Shown here: one piece after another, positions 51,240 through 61,246 of the stretch
How positions within the stretch are numbered: position 1 is the first letter of the stretch
How the letters are laid out: every line of letters starts with the position of its first letter
Assembly (NCBI GenBank): GCA_949902595.1
Contig: CATLDC010000004.1
Span: forward strand, 1-64,000
Direction of reading: 5' to 3'
DNA: 64,000 bases
DNA from: an uncultured Candidatus Melainabacteria bacterium
GTDB taxonomy: Bacteria > Cyanobacteriota > Vampirovibrionia > Gastranaerophilales > Gastranaerophilaceae
Program-made: the position numbers and the translations under genes
Notes under the pieces: generated by a model
Database searches by the model: none
What the model saw: the letters and a program-made list of their open reading frames with translations, nothing else
What the model was told of the DNA's origin: nothing

Positions 51240-53743
51240 GAGTTAGTGAATTAGCAAAAGAGCTGGGCTTATCCAGCAAAGAGGTTATTGAAAAGTTTGC
51301 AGAAATATCGATAATCGTAAAATCGCACTCTAATACTGTGACACCAACCCAGATTCGCAAGCTGAAAGAGCATTTGGGGCTTACGCCTAAAAAATCTTCT
51401 GCAAAGCCAAAGGCTTTTGTTGTTAAAAAAGCAAAACCTCCTGTAGAAGAAAAAACAGCAGTAGAAGAAGCTCCAAAGGAAGCTCCTGCAAAGGTAGAGA
51501 GAATCGAAAGAGTGCAGAGGGTTCAAAAAGCTCCTGTTATTGAAAAGGTTGAAAAGGCTAAAAAAGAAGAAACACCGGTTATTAAAAAAGCTGAAAAACC
51601 TGCTGTCAGGGTTGAAAGAACAAAGATTGAGTATCCTAAAAACCAATCAAGAATTGAGATTGTAAGAAAAGCTCCGCCTAAGGTTGCAAAACCTGACGGA
51701 GAAAAGCCGGCAAGAGACAAAAAGCCGTTCAACAAGCCAGGTAATGAGAAGAAGCTGGTTGAAAGAAGAATCATTCCTCAAGAGATTTATGAAGGAAAAA
51801 GTAGCACCGCTAGCAAGAAGAAAGTTGATCCAAAGAAAAAAGACAAGGACTTTAACTCTAAAAAAGAAGATCAGGAAATGATTTCTCTTGAAAAAGCCGC
51901 TGCACAAAAACACAAAAAGAAGATTCACAAAGAACAGGAAGTTGCAGAGGTTAAACAAATCGTTGTTAATGCTGCGATGACAATCAGCGAACTTGCAGAC
52001 AAGATTCAAAAAACACCTGCTGAAATCGTCAGATTCCTTATGTTTCAAGGAATCATGGCAACAGTTAACCAGCTGATTGACGTTGATGTCATCAAAAAAG
52101 TTTGCGCTGAGTACGAACTTGAGGTTCTTGAAGAAGATATCGAAGCGTTCATGGAAGAAGAGCTTGAAAAAGAACAAAAACAAAAAGCTCTTACAGAAGT
52201 TGATAAGAAATTGTTAAAGAAACGCGCTCCTGTTGTAAGTATCATGGGTCACGTTGACCACGGTAAAACAACCCTGCTCGACAGTATTCGTGCTTCAAAA
52301 CACAAAATTGTTGCAACAGAAGTCGGCGGTATTACACAATCAATCGGTGCTTATACAGTTTATCTGGATAACAAAAACGAGAAGAAGATTGTATTTGTCG
52401 ATACCCCTGGTCACGAAGCGTTTACAGAAATGCGTGCCCGCGGTGCTAAGGCAACAGATATTGCGATTCTTGTTGTAGCGGCAGATGACGGTATCATGCC
52501 TCAAACAATTGAAGCAATTAACCACGCAAAAGCTGCGGAAGTGCCTATTATCGTTGCTGTTAACAAGTGCGACAAACCTGGCGCAAACCCTGACAAAGTT
52601 CTGCAACAATTAACAGAACACGGACTTGTTCCGGAAGCATGGGGTGGTGAGACAATCACGGTTAATGTTTCTGCGCTTCAAGGCACTGGTATTGACGAAC
52701 TGCTTGAATATATTCTGCTTGTTGCAGAAGTTCAAGATTTGAAAGCAAACCCTAAGGCAGAAGCTTCCGGTGTTGTAATTGAGGCAAACCTTGATAAAGG
52801 TAAAGGTCCTGTTGCGACACTTCTTGTCCAGAACGGTACTTTGAGAACAGGTAATTGTATTGTTGTAGGTACAGCATGCGGAAGAGTCAGAGCATTGCTT
52901 TCAGACTCCGGTGAAAGAATCCAGAAGGCAGAGCCTTCAACACCGGTTGAGATTCTTGGCTTGACAGAGGTTCCGAATGCTGGTGATTTCTTTGAAGTTG
53001 TTAAGAACGAAAAAGAAATGAAATCAATTGTTGATAAGCGTAAAGAAAAAGAACGCAACAAGCGACTTGATGCAATGCTTCCAGCTCACATGAGAAGAGA
53101 ATCCGGAACATCAGAAGACGGCGTTGTACAGTTGAATTTGATTATCAAGGCAAACACACATGGTTCAGCAGAGGCTGTGGCTCAGGCTATTGCACAGTTT
53201 GAATCAAAAGAAATCGATACAAAGATTATCCACGTTGGTGTTGGTGATATTTCAGAGGCTGACGTAATGCTCGCTTCTGCTTCTAACGCCCTAATCTTGG
53301 GATTCACGGTTAAAGAAGATTCAAACGCACTTGCAGCAGCAGAGCGCGAAGGCGTAACAATCAAGAAATACGATATTATCTATCAGATTCTTGAAGACAT
53401 TGAAAAAACAATGGTATCATTGCTTTCACCTGAGATTAAGGAAGTTGCAACCGGTCAGGTTGAAATCAGGCAGATATTTACGATTGGTAAGACCCAGAAG
53501 ATTGCCGGCTGCTATGTTACAGAAGGTAAGATTAACAGAAACGACACTGCAACAATCTTTAGAGACGGCAAAGAAATCTTCAAGGGCGCTGTTGACCAGC
53601 TCAAACGCTTCAAGGACGACGTTAAAGAAGTCGCACAAGGCTTTGAATGCGGACTTTCGTTTGTTAAGTTTAACGACATTCAGGAAGGCGATATCGTTAA
53701 ATTTACTACAAAACAGGAAATCGAACGCTCTGAGTTGGAGTAG
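51227..53743 (+). CDS. infB: Translation initiation factor IF-2
   Basis: An 838-aa GTPase that brings initiator tRNA to the small subunit. A first IF2-N domain ([12 protein letters not shown]-like, residues 1-50), a Lys/Glu/Pro-rich linker, a second IF2-N domain (near 250-300), the G domain with [10 protein letters not shown] (near residue 341), DTPGHEAF and NKCDKPG, then domains II-IV. The length is usual for a cyanobacteria-type IF-2. Confidence 0.97.
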   Translation: MDSIRVSELAKELGLSSKEVIEKFAEISIIVKSHSNTVTPTQIRKLKEHLGLTPKKSSAKPKAFVVKKAKPPVEEKTAVEEAPKEAPAKVERIERVQRVQKAPVIEKVEKAKKEETPVIKKAEKPAVRVERTKIEYPKNQSRIEIVRKAPPKVAKPDGEKPARDKKPFNKPGNEKKLVERRIIPQEIYEGKSSTASKKKVDPKKKDKDFNSKKEDQEMISLEKAAAQKHKKKIHKEQEVAEVKQIVVNAAMTISELADKIQKTPAEIVRFLMFQGIMATVNQLIDVDVIKKVCAEYELEVLEEDIEAFMEEELEKEQKQKALTEVDKKLLKKRAPVVSIMGHVDHGKTTLLDSIRASKHKIVATEVGGITQSIGAYTVYLDNKNEKKIVFVDTPGHEAFTEMRARGAKATDIAILVVAADDGIMPQTIEAINHAKAAEVPIIVAVNKCDKPGANPDKVLQQLTEHGLVPEAWGGETITVNVSALQGTGIDELLEYILLVAEVQDLKANPKAEASGVVIEANLDKGKGPVATLLVQNGTLRTGNCIVVGTACGRVRALLSDSGERIQKAEPSTPVEILGLTEVPNAGDFFEVVKNEKEMKSIVDKRKEKERNKRLDAMLPAHMRRESGTSEDGVVQLNLIIKANTHGSAEAVAQAIAQFESKEIDTKIIHVGVGDISEADVMLASASNALILGFTVKEDSNALAAAEREGVTIKKYDIIYQILEDIEKTMVSLLSPEIKEVATGQVEIRQIFTIGKTQKIAGCYVTEGKINRNDTATIFRDGKEIFKGAVDQLKRFKDDVKEVAQGFECGLSFVKFNDIQEGDIVKFTTKQEIERSELE

Positions 53744-53761
53744 ATTTATATACAAAGTAAA

Positions 53762-53810
53762 AAATAGTACTGCACTTGATTTTAAACCATGTTTGTAGTA
53801 CTATTTTTTT
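53762..53810 (+). terminator. Terminator of the prfA-ylxR-infB operon
   Basis: A 10-bp stem AAATAGTACT/AGTACTATTT with a 25-nt loop, then a run of seven T. Confidence 0.65.
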
Positions 53811-53855
53811 GTCAAAATTTATGATTATGTGTATTATTTACAATATTAAATTTTG

Positions 53856-53883
53856 TAAAGTTTTTTGCTAAACATGCCATAAA
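53856..53883 (+). promoter_or_regulatory. Degenerate sigma-28-like promoter
   Basis: TAAAGTTT (53856-53863), 12 nt, GCCATAAA (53876-53883), then ACTAGCA. It lacks the upstream TGTWACA box found at the other sites. It faces the GH13 gene at 53940. Confidence 0.5.
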
Positions 53884-53939
53884 ACTAGCAAAAAAATATT
53901 TTTTACAATCTTTATATATATGTAGAAGGAGTACCCGCG

Positions 53940-56900
53940 GTGTTTATTAATAAAATTAATGGTGTAAGAAATTTAGGTTTTAAAGGCTATCAACACGTGA
54001 AGAACGATGTTGGGGAGAATGTTTTGAGGTTCAATTATCCGTATGATTCGGATAAAGAAACCTGCGAGGTTCAGATTTTCAAAGCTGTTCCGACAGACAG
54101 ATATAACTACAAGATTGTAGAGACACCGATTGCGTCTGTAATGCTTAAGCCTGAGGGGGTTAATGTTAATATGCAAGATATTACAAACCTCGATAAAGAC
54201 GCGCCTTTTGCTTACAAGATTGTGAGAAAAGATAAAAACACCGGAAAAGTTGTCTGGGAAGGTCCGGACACAGGAGCAAAAGTAAAACCCGAAAATGGTG
54301 AGTATGTTTTTAGAAACAATCTTGATGGTGCAGTAAATAGTCACATAACAGATAGTGGCGAAAAATTCTATGAAAAAAATGAAGACAGGTCTTATAAGCT
54401 TGATAAGAATGGTAACCAAATACAAAAGCGTTTTGACTACGCGATTTCTGACTATCATGATTCCAGAGCTAATTACAAATACACTCTCGTATCCCGTAAG
54501 GGTACAACACCGCGTGTTCAGGGGGCTGGGTATTTGTTAACACCGGATTCAGCCATGCCGGGCGCTAAGTTTAGAGGATTCAATGATCCGAATACCGGTG
54601 AAATCTACTACGACAAAGATTTTCAAAAAGAGATGGAAGGCGTTATAAAAACCTTCTCTAATGTGTACGGCGGAAGCGTTGCCGGACTACAACAGATGAT
54701 TCCGTATTTGAAACAAAACGGATACAAGATGATGTTCTCAACCCCGACTGCAAACGGTTCAGGCCCATGGTGCTTAGGATACTGGAACAAAAACAACATG
54801 CAGGTATCTCCTAACATGGGTACAAAAGAGAACTACGGCGAGTTCTTCAAAAACCTCTATGCAAACGGTATGAAGTATGTATTTGACGGAACATTTACTT
54901 CTGAAGGCTTAGAAGGTATTCACTTCCAGTACGCAATGAGATGGGCTGAAAAGAATCCGCAGTCTTACTACTGGTTTAGAATGCCGAGCCTTAAGAATCA
55001 GAGTCTGAGTCTTGGTGTTGTTCCTGAAAACAAAGAACACCTTGGACACAGATTGATTAACTCTCCGTACAAATACGAGCATCAATCTAACGGGACTTAC
55101 AAAAAAGTTGCAAATCCGGATTATGACAAGAACAAAGAAACATTAATCCAGATTTATGATACAACACAGGCTAGTGATAAGCAGGTAAAAGAACTTGACA
55201 GAGCAATTGTTAACTACGAAAACCTGAAAAACGGCAAACTCCTTGATATAAACAGCCATGACGATACAATCATCAATTACGTGTTCCAGATTGATCCGAA
55301 AGAGTACCAGAAACGTATTGAGGTTATAAACGACTTAAATAAAAACTTTGGCAAGAACATCAAGCTTGATACTCCTGACGGTACAATTATGGCTTCCCAG
55401 TTCTCTAACTTCAGGTTTGACAGAAAAACTGACGGCGGGGTTGTTACTTGGGATGCTAACACAGATATGATAAAGATGAATTATCATATTTCAAACTACG
55501 ACGAAAAGATTAATCAGGCGATTGTTGATAAGAACCAGAGATATCACGAACAGCAGATGATGGTACGCGGAAGCTACGAAGTTCGTGATATGGCTATTCA
55601 GGCTGGTAAATACTGGACAGGGTTTGTAAAAGATACCCAGACTATTTACACTGCAAAAACTATCGGCAGCGCAAAAACGGTTGAGGCTCTGAACAAACTT
55701 GTGAGCGAAGGAAAACTGCCGGAAGAAGTTAAAATTAATGACACAGTTCTAAATAATATTCTAAACGGCCAATACCTTGCTAATGCACCTAAGGGAGTAA
55801 TGGACAAGGATGACGTAACAATCAAGTCATTGATGAGACTTCCGCTCGATGCGTTAGAATTTGGCGAAAACACTGTTGGCGTGCTTTCAACATCATACTT
55901 CTCAAACAGAGCAACCACAGAAGAAACACTTGGAATGTCAAGATTTGACTTGATGAAGCAAAACAATCCGCACCTTGTTGAGCCTTATGCAAAGAACTAC
56001 AATAAGGTTGAGGCTTTGTTCAAGAATGAGATTAAATCGTTTGCAGAATCTGTTATCAAGAAGGTCAACGAAACTTCAAACGAAAAATTGTTAGACCCTA
56101 ACGGCGATTACACTGAATACGGCGGATACGTAATGGAGCTTATCGGTCAGGATATCGCAAGATATGCGCTCTTGAAATCACTTGGCGGTGAAAGCTTCAA
56201 GACAAAGATTCTATCTAGCGGCGAAATCACTTATGATTATGATAAACTTAAACTGGGCACAACACTTAAGGCGCTTGGAATAAATGCTCATAATCCGGAA
56301 GACGAAGCAAGCCTTCTTGAAAAGAAAATGGAAAAAGGCTTGAAAGCGTTATCTGATAGCGATATATCTTATGTTGCAGAATCTGTTGGCAAGAGAATAG
56401 CAGGCACTGATACAACAAGCTTCAGACTGGCAGAAGCAATGGTTGATAAGGCAGCTCTTGGACTTGACTGGAGATTGGACGCAGCAAAAGACGTTATGGA
56501 TATTGATTCTGTTAGAAACAATGATGCTGATTTTGATGATACCTGGAATGAGCTTATAAAATTCTGGAACCTGTTTGTTCAGGGTATAAAAACAGAGAAC
56601 CCTAATTCTTATATCGTTGCAGAGTTGACCGATGTTTCTGATATTATGCGTGATACAACAGGTACTAAGTCTTGCCCGTACAAGGGTATGACTGATATCG
56701 GGCAGAAGTTCAACGGCGAACCTGATGCAATGGTCAAGTTCTTTAACGAAACAGGTATTACTGCAGAGGCTGCTTATTCTTATTTCTTTACAGAGCTCTT
56801 GAAGTGTTTCTCACAGCCTTTTGACGGTACTTTTGGTATCTCAGGAACACATGATTTGTTCAAAGAAAAACTTGACCTGCTGATTGAGACAAGAAGCGCT

Positions 56901-58832
56901 GATTATTTAAGAAACCTCTGGACATTTATGGGCAACCACGATAAACCAAGAATGCTCCACGGACTTGCACTTGATATGGATTTGTTCCATGGTTCAATGG
57001 CTTATGGCTATAATGAAGGCAAGGCTAAATTCTGGGAAAACAGAAACCACAGACTTGATGCAGCTCAGGTGCTTTCTAACTCAAGAACAGTGGAAGATAT
57101 TCCGCTTGAGCTTAGATTGAATATTGATAACCTCGATTACTTCAAAACAGTAAGCCCTAGGGCAATTGCACAGAGCAAACTGCTTATGTCAGTTGTAAAC
57201 GAAGACCTGGGCTCAGTGGCAAGCGAAGAAGATATCAAACGCATAAGCGAAGCTATAATTGATTTGACAAACGGTGTGTTCCTGTCAGAAGGCAACAGCA
57301 CAAGCCTTTCAGCAATCAAGGTTCCTGAACTAACAAGCCTTGAAAACGCTTTTGGTGCAATGCTTAAGACCGCAGAGACAAAATACGGCTTGAATTTAAC
57401 TGAATCAGAACGCAAAGAGCTTATGGAATCAGTAGTGAAGCTTGCAAAATCTCAGGAAATGCTTAGCAACTATATTGTTCAGGGTGACTTTGACTGGGCT
57501 GCGCCGAATGAAGAGGTTGGACGCGCTAACAGAGAAAGAGCAGAAGGCATTCTTGGCAGTGTATCTGATTACAAAAAATACAGCCTCTATACAGTTAACC
57601 TTGCAGCGCTCTTAAAAGACGCTTACATTCAGTCAGGAAAATCACCTGCTGCTAAGGAAGCGATTCTAAAAGCAGCAAAAGACTTTGTTGAAAAATACGA
57701 CAGAGGGTTTGTTTATAACAATTCCGGCGAGCTTCCAAAAATCGAAACAGCCGGCATGAAAAAGCAGGCTTACGCAGCAAGAGATATCAGAACTGCAATC
57801 ACAATGGCTGTTCAACAGGCTGAACACAAGTCAGGAAAAGCTATTGCAAACAGAGAACAGATTATTGATACTGTTTACAAGCTGGCAACAGAGCCGAACG
57901 AGAAAAAAGCAGAAATGATTACAGAGTTCTTGAAAGCATTGCCTGGTATTCCGACTATGTACTCTGGAGACGAGTTTGGTATGACAGGTTATGAAGAAAA
58001 GAGCAAAAACATCTACCTGCAAAACAGAAACGCGCTCCCTTGGACAGATTTGGACAAGAATGGTCTAATAAGCGATTACAGAAAAGCTGTAATGGGTGGT
58101 ATGAACGGTGCGATGAAAGACCGTGCTAACCCTGAACTTGAAGCTTTGAACAACGGCACACCTTACGGACTTGATGTTTGCAACAATGGAAGAAGCAGAG
58201 ATCAGGTTGCAGAAAGAATTGCTGAGATTAAAAAAGAAATTGCGGCTTTAGACGGCAAAGACAAGTCACAGGAAGAAAAATTGAATGCTGAAATCCGTGA
58301 ATTAACCAAAGAATTTGCCAAAGTCGCTTACTTGCAGCACAATGCGCAGGGTAACATGACCGTAAGTATCTTCAACGCTGATGGTATCAATCACAGTAAC
58401 AGGTTCGATTACTTCAAGGAATACGGGCTAGATACAGAAGACAAGCGCAAGAAATTCTTTGCTGACAATAATATTGAATCAATCAATCCTAGCAACAAAT
58501 ACATACCAATCCAGAAAAAATCAGAGATTGATTACATAATGCTCGGTGCAGGAGTGGCAATCCCTGTTGGTACTGTATTTACAAACGCTAACGTTAGAGA
58601 CAAAGCAAAATACGTTGTAAAAGAAATCAACGGCAAGCTCGGTATCTTTAGAGAAGGCGGAAAGATTGTTATGGACGGCTTGACTTCTAAAAACGGCGTA
58701 ATGATTCTGAAACATGTTAAAAATATTGCGTTCAGAGGTAATATCAACAAACAATACAACATTGTTTCAAATCCTTACAAATCAGCAGTGCCGGTTGAAG
58801 AAGGTCAAAAGCTTTCAATAATCGCAAGATAG
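53940..58832 (+). CDS. Giant GH13 (alpha-amylase-superfamily) protein with FxG leader
   Basis: A 1630-aa protein starting at GTG 53940 (AGGAG 8 nt upstream). The leader MFINKINGVRNLGFKGY is followed by a beta domain (20-130). The barrel is spread over about residues 235-1360 with large helical insertions. GH13 motifs: LDWRLDAAKDVMD with the nucleophile Asp (near 845), IVAELTDV with the acid/base Glu (near 893), FMGNHDKPR (near 1000), PGIPTMYSGDEFGM (near 1335). A C-terminal beta domain follows. It is two to three times the normal length. No signal peptide is seen, so the protein is either cytoplasmic or exported by another route. Acts on alpha-glucans. Confidence 0.87.
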   Translation: MFINKINGVRNLGFKGYQHVKNDVGENVLRFNYPYDSDKETCEVQIFKAVPTDRYNYKIVETPIASVMLKPEGVNVNMQDITNLDKDAPFAYKIVRKDKNTGKVVWEGPDTGAKVKPENGEYVFRNNLDGAVNSHITDSGEKFYEKNEDRSYKLDKNGNQIQKRFDYAISDYHDSRANYKYTLVSRKGTTPRVQGAGYLLTPDSAMPGAKFRGFNDPNTGEIYYDKDFQKEMEGVIKTFSNVYGGSVAGLQQMIPYLKQNGYKMMFSTPTANGSGPWCLGYWNKNNMQVSPNMGTKENYGEFFKNLYANGMKYVFDGTFTSEGLEGIHFQYAMRWAEKNPQSYYWFRMPSLKNQSLSLGVVPENKEHLGHRLINSPYKYEHQSNGTYKKVANPDYDKNKETLIQIYDTTQASDKQVKELDRAIVNYENLKNGKLLDINSHDDTIINYVFQIDPKEYQKRIEVINDLNKNFGKNIKLDTPDGTIMASQFSNFRFDRKTDGGVVTWDANTDMIKMNYHISNYDEKINQAIVDKNQRYHEQQMMVRGSYEVRDMAIQAGKYWTGFVKDTQTIYTAKTIGSAKTVEALNKLVSEGKLPEEVKINDTVLNNILNGQYLANAPKGVMDKDDVTIKSLMRLPLDALEFGENTVGVLSTSYFSNRATTEETLGMSRFDLMKQNNPHLVEPYAKNYNKVEALFKNEIKSFAESVIKKVNETSNEKLLDPNGDYTEYGGYVMELIGQDIARYALLKSLGGESFKTKILSSGEITYDYDKLKLGTTLKALGINAHNPEDEASLLEKKMEKGLKALSDSDISYVAESVGKRIAGTDTTSFRLAEAMVDKAALGLDWRLDAAKDVMDIDSVRNNDADFDDTWNELIKFWNLFVQGIKTENPNSYIVAELTDVSDIMRDTTGTKSCPYKGMTDIGQKFNGEPDAMVKFFNETGITAEAAYSYFFTELLKCFSQPFDGTFGISGTHDLFKEKLDLLIETRSADYLRNLWTFMGNHDKPRMLHGLALDMDLFHGSMAYGYNEGKAKFWENRNHRLDAAQVLSNSRTVEDIPLELRLNIDNLDYFKTVSPRAIAQSKLLMSVVNEDLGSVASEEDIKRISEAIIDLTNGVFLSEGNSTSLSAIKVPELTSLENAFGAMLKTAETKYGLNLTESERKELMESVVKLAKSQEMLSNYIVQGDFDWAAPNEEVGRANRERAEGILGSVSDYKKYSLYTVNLAALLKDAYIQSGKSPAAKEAILKAAKDFVEKYDRGFVYNNSGELPKIETAGMKKQAYAARDIRTAITMAVQQAEHKSGKAIANREQIIDTVYKLATEPNEKKAEMITEFLKALPGIPTMYSGDEFGMTGYEEKSKNIYLQNRNALPWTDLDKNGLISDYRKAVMGGMNGAMKDRANPELEALNNGTPYGLDVCNNGRSRDQVAERIAEIKKEIAALDGKDKSQEEKLNAEIRELTKEFAKVAYLQHNAQGNMTVSIFNADGINHSNRFDYFKEYGLDTEDKRKKFFADNNIESINPSNKYIPIQKKSEIDYIMLGAGVAIPVGTVFTNANVRDKAKYVVKEINGKLGIFREGGKIVMDGLTSKNGVMILKHVKNIAFRGNINKQYNIVSNPYKSAVPVEEGQKLSIIAR

Positions 58833-58853
58833 GGAATACCACACGAGGAAAAG

Positions 58854-60368
58854 ATGAAAATAGCCGGAATAAATAGCTCTCAAGGATTCGTGCAGCCGCA
58901 CAGAATCAGTAAGCCAGCGACTTTGTACCCAGCGAATGCAAAACAGCAGGAATCAGGCTTTGCAAATGCTGCTGCGGTGCAGAATATAGCGTTCCATGGT
59001 TTGTTCAGCAGTGCTCCGGATTTGTCTGAAAAGTTTAAATACGGATTGCAGGCGCTTGATGATACTTCGATTCTGGTTGTGACATCAGATGAAGAAGATT
59101 CAAATATGATGCTTGAAAGGTTTTCGGATAGTATTGACAGCCCTGTAATCAAGAAGTATACGCTTCTTGTTGAGAAAAAAGACCTTAATGGCAGAGATGC
59201 GCTTGAATCCAATTTTGCTGTTTTTAAGAAAAATAACGACTTTTACGTTTTGAACCTTAATCATATATTTGGCTTAAATGTGCTAAATCCTAAAGATAGC
59301 TATGATAGCGATAAACATCGCGTAAAACCCGGGAAACTGAGACGACTCAATGCCGGAGAAGCTATTAAAACCGGCGAACTGGTTTTTTCTCCGGACAAAG
59401 ACAAGTTGATTTTCGCTCCGCCTTATAAATTCATGCCGGAACCTGCTGAAAAATACCTTGCCGTAAGCTCTGCAATTGCGAAAAAAGAGGACCTAAGTGC
59501 ATTCAATAAGAGAACAGTTGCAACACTGAATGCTTCTGTACAAAAACAGGTTGGTAGCAAAAAAGAGCTTACATTTGCTGATATTGGCGGACTGGACGAT
59601 GTTATTGACACTCTCAAAAAATTTGTTATCCGTCCTATTAATTATCCTAAAGTTTTTGAAAATATCAGGTTAAACAAGGGTATTTTGCTCTATGGCCCGC
59701 CGCGCTGCGAAAAAACGATTCTTGCCAAAGCTCTTGCTGCAGAAACCGGTGCAAATTATAAGGAGCTTAATGCAAACCAGTTCAAAAGAAGCGAGGTTGG
59801 AGCGTCAGAAGCCTCTGTTCGCAAAGCTTTTGAAAAACTAATTGCTGACGCCCCTTCAATAATGTTTATTGATGAGATTGATGCAATAGCAAAAGCACGT
59901 GACGGCTCATCAAACGCCAGATATGACGATTCACTTGTAAACCAGCTTCTGGGTTGTATGAGCGACCTTGAAAAGAGCAATGCTCCGGCATTTGTTGTTG
60001 CAGCTACGAACATGAAAGAGCTTATGGAGCCTGCGCTTTTAGCTTCCGGCCGATTCGGGCTTCAGATTGAAGTCCCTATGCCAAATCTGGATGGCTTGAA
60101 GCAAATCTATGATATTCATTCTAAGAAACTTGAGTTTGACAGTGATGTGAACAGAGATGAGCTTGCTCCAATTATGCTCCTACATAAATTTAACGGCTCT
60201 GATGTTCCTGAAATGATTTCTGATTCGTACTTTAACGCGCTTGAGCGTCTTGGTATGAATGCTAAAATGGATGCCAAGACTTTCGGGTATGATGATTTGA
60301 AGAGCATTCGTATTGCAAAACAAGACCTCATGAAAGCCATTGAAAGAATCGCAAAGCAGAAGATATAA
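58854..60368 (+). CDS. AAA-family protein with damaged Walker A and FxG leader
   Basis: A 504-aa protein 21 nt after the GH13 gene. The leader ends NIAFHGLF near residue 50. The AAA module starts at TFADIGGLDDVIDTLKKF. The Walker A site reads GPPRCEKT where GPPGCGKT is expected: both glycines are changed (to Arg and Glu) by single-base differences. Walker B IMFIDEIDAIA, sensor-1 AATN and the GRFG arginine-finger region are intact. ATP binding is probably lost or reduced, so it may act as a regulatory or structural AAA subunit. Co-transcribed with GH13. Confidence 0.85.
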   Translation: MKIAGINSSQGFVQPHRISKPATLYPANAKQQESGFANAAAVQNIAFHGLFSSAPDLSEKFKYGLQALDDTSILVVTSDEEDSNMMLERFSDSIDSPVIKKYTLLVEKKDLNGRDALESNFAVFKKNNDFYVLNLNHIFGLNVLNPKDSYDSDKHRVKPGKLRRLNAGEAIKTGELVFSPDKDKLIFAPPYKFMPEPAEKYLAVSSAIAKKEDLSAFNKRTVATLNASVQKQVGSKKELTFADIGGLDDVIDTLKKFVIRPINYPKVFENIRLNKGILLYGPPRCEKTILAKALAAETGANYKELNANQFKRSEVGASEASVRKAFEKLIADAPSIMFIDEIDAIAKARDGSSNARYDDSLVNQLLGCMSDLEKSNAPAFVVAATNMKELMEPALLASGRFGLQIEVPMPNLDGLKQIYDIHSKKLEFDSDVNRDELAPIMLLHKFNGSDVPEMISDSYFNALERLGMNAKMDAKTFGYDDLKSIRIAKQDLMKAIERIAKQKI

Positions 60369-60433
60369 AGACATCCAGCAAAAAGATATGACGTCAGGTT
60401 AGCCTGGCTTCTCAGCTTCCCAGCTGCCTTTCT
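60369..60433. repeat. Short convergent intergenic spacer with CAGCTGGGAAG-type repeat
   Basis: Contains an inverted form of the agCAGCTGGGAAGttAGCC string seen at 3408-3428 and 37970-37995. No clear terminator hairpin with U-tract is seen. Confidence 0.4.
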
Positions 60434-61246
60434 CTACTTCTCCTGGATTATCATGAATGATTTCAGCGCACGTCCTGTGTCGCCGCTATCCTGAGTTGAT
60501 ACAACATTTATCTTTTTGTAGTTTAAAGATGTCGAGCTTCCGCCGTCAAACGCCATTGCGCTGTCCAGCCCGTAGCTTGCGCATAAATCACGTGACTCGT
60601 AAATATCCATCGGGTGCTCGTTTGTTACTATAAAAATATGAACCTCTTGCTTTCCATCATTATTTTTTATCCCAATAAGGGTTCTTGCTGTTTTATGAAG
60701 CACAGAAGCTGATTCTCTTATAATATTGCCCTCTTTGTCTTTAACTATAAAGAACTCCTCTTCAAGCCTTAAATTAGGCAGAAGCTGCGGGCCTCCTTGA
60801 GCAGAGGTCTGAATAGAACACAAAAAATCGACTTTTGAATCATGCTGCGCAATTTCGTATTTCAGTTTGCTGTCGCAGTCAAGTATTCTGAACTCGGTTC
60901 TGTTTGTAATCTTTTTTAAATTTTGCCTGAGAACAGGATTGTTCATAAGGTTTTCATTAAAAATAGGGTCTTCAACAGTTTGAGAATCATTTACAATGTA
61001 TGAAATTGTTTTCTGGTTGTTCGGGTCAAAAAATCCGGTGTTTATTGTGAGCAGCGATTTTGACTTGTTGTGAGCCTCCTTGTTTGTGATAAGGCTTGAT
61101 GAAGATATAAACTTTATCTGTTTTTTTATCTTGTCACCGCTTAATACAATATGATAAATCCCGTCATCATACTTAACGTCAATAGGAGCAGCCCATACAG
61201 CCTCTGCTAATAACAACATCGCTAACACTGTTAAAAATTTCTTCAT
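60434..61246 (-). CDS. Exported phosphodiester glycosidase-family (NAGPA/DUF2233) protein
   Basis: A 270-aa protein from ATG 61246 (GAGGGA upstream). The signal peptide MKKFLTVLAMLLLAEAVWA is cleaved before APIDVKYD. LLTINTGFFDPNNQ, TARTLIGIKNND and AMAFDGGSSTSLNY mark the domain. Shorter than the relative at 21641. Its ATG shares one base with the stop of the lptF-like gene (TAATG), so it is part of the LPS export operon; a role in envelope glycan trimming is inferred. Confidence 0.87.
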   Translation of the reverse strand: MKKFLTVLAMLLLAEAVWAAPIDVKYDDGIYHIVLSGDKIKKQIKFISSSSLITNKEAHNKSKSLLTINTGFFDPNNQKTISYIVNDSQTVEDPIFNENLMNNPVLRQNLKKITNRTEFRILDCDSKLKYEIAQHDSKVDFLCSIQTSAQGGPQLLPNLRLEEEFFIVKDKEGNIIRESASVLHKTARTLIGIKNNDGKQEVHIFIVTNEHPMDIYESRDLCASYGLDSAMAFDGGSSTSLNYKKINVVSTQDSGDTGRALKSFMIIQEK

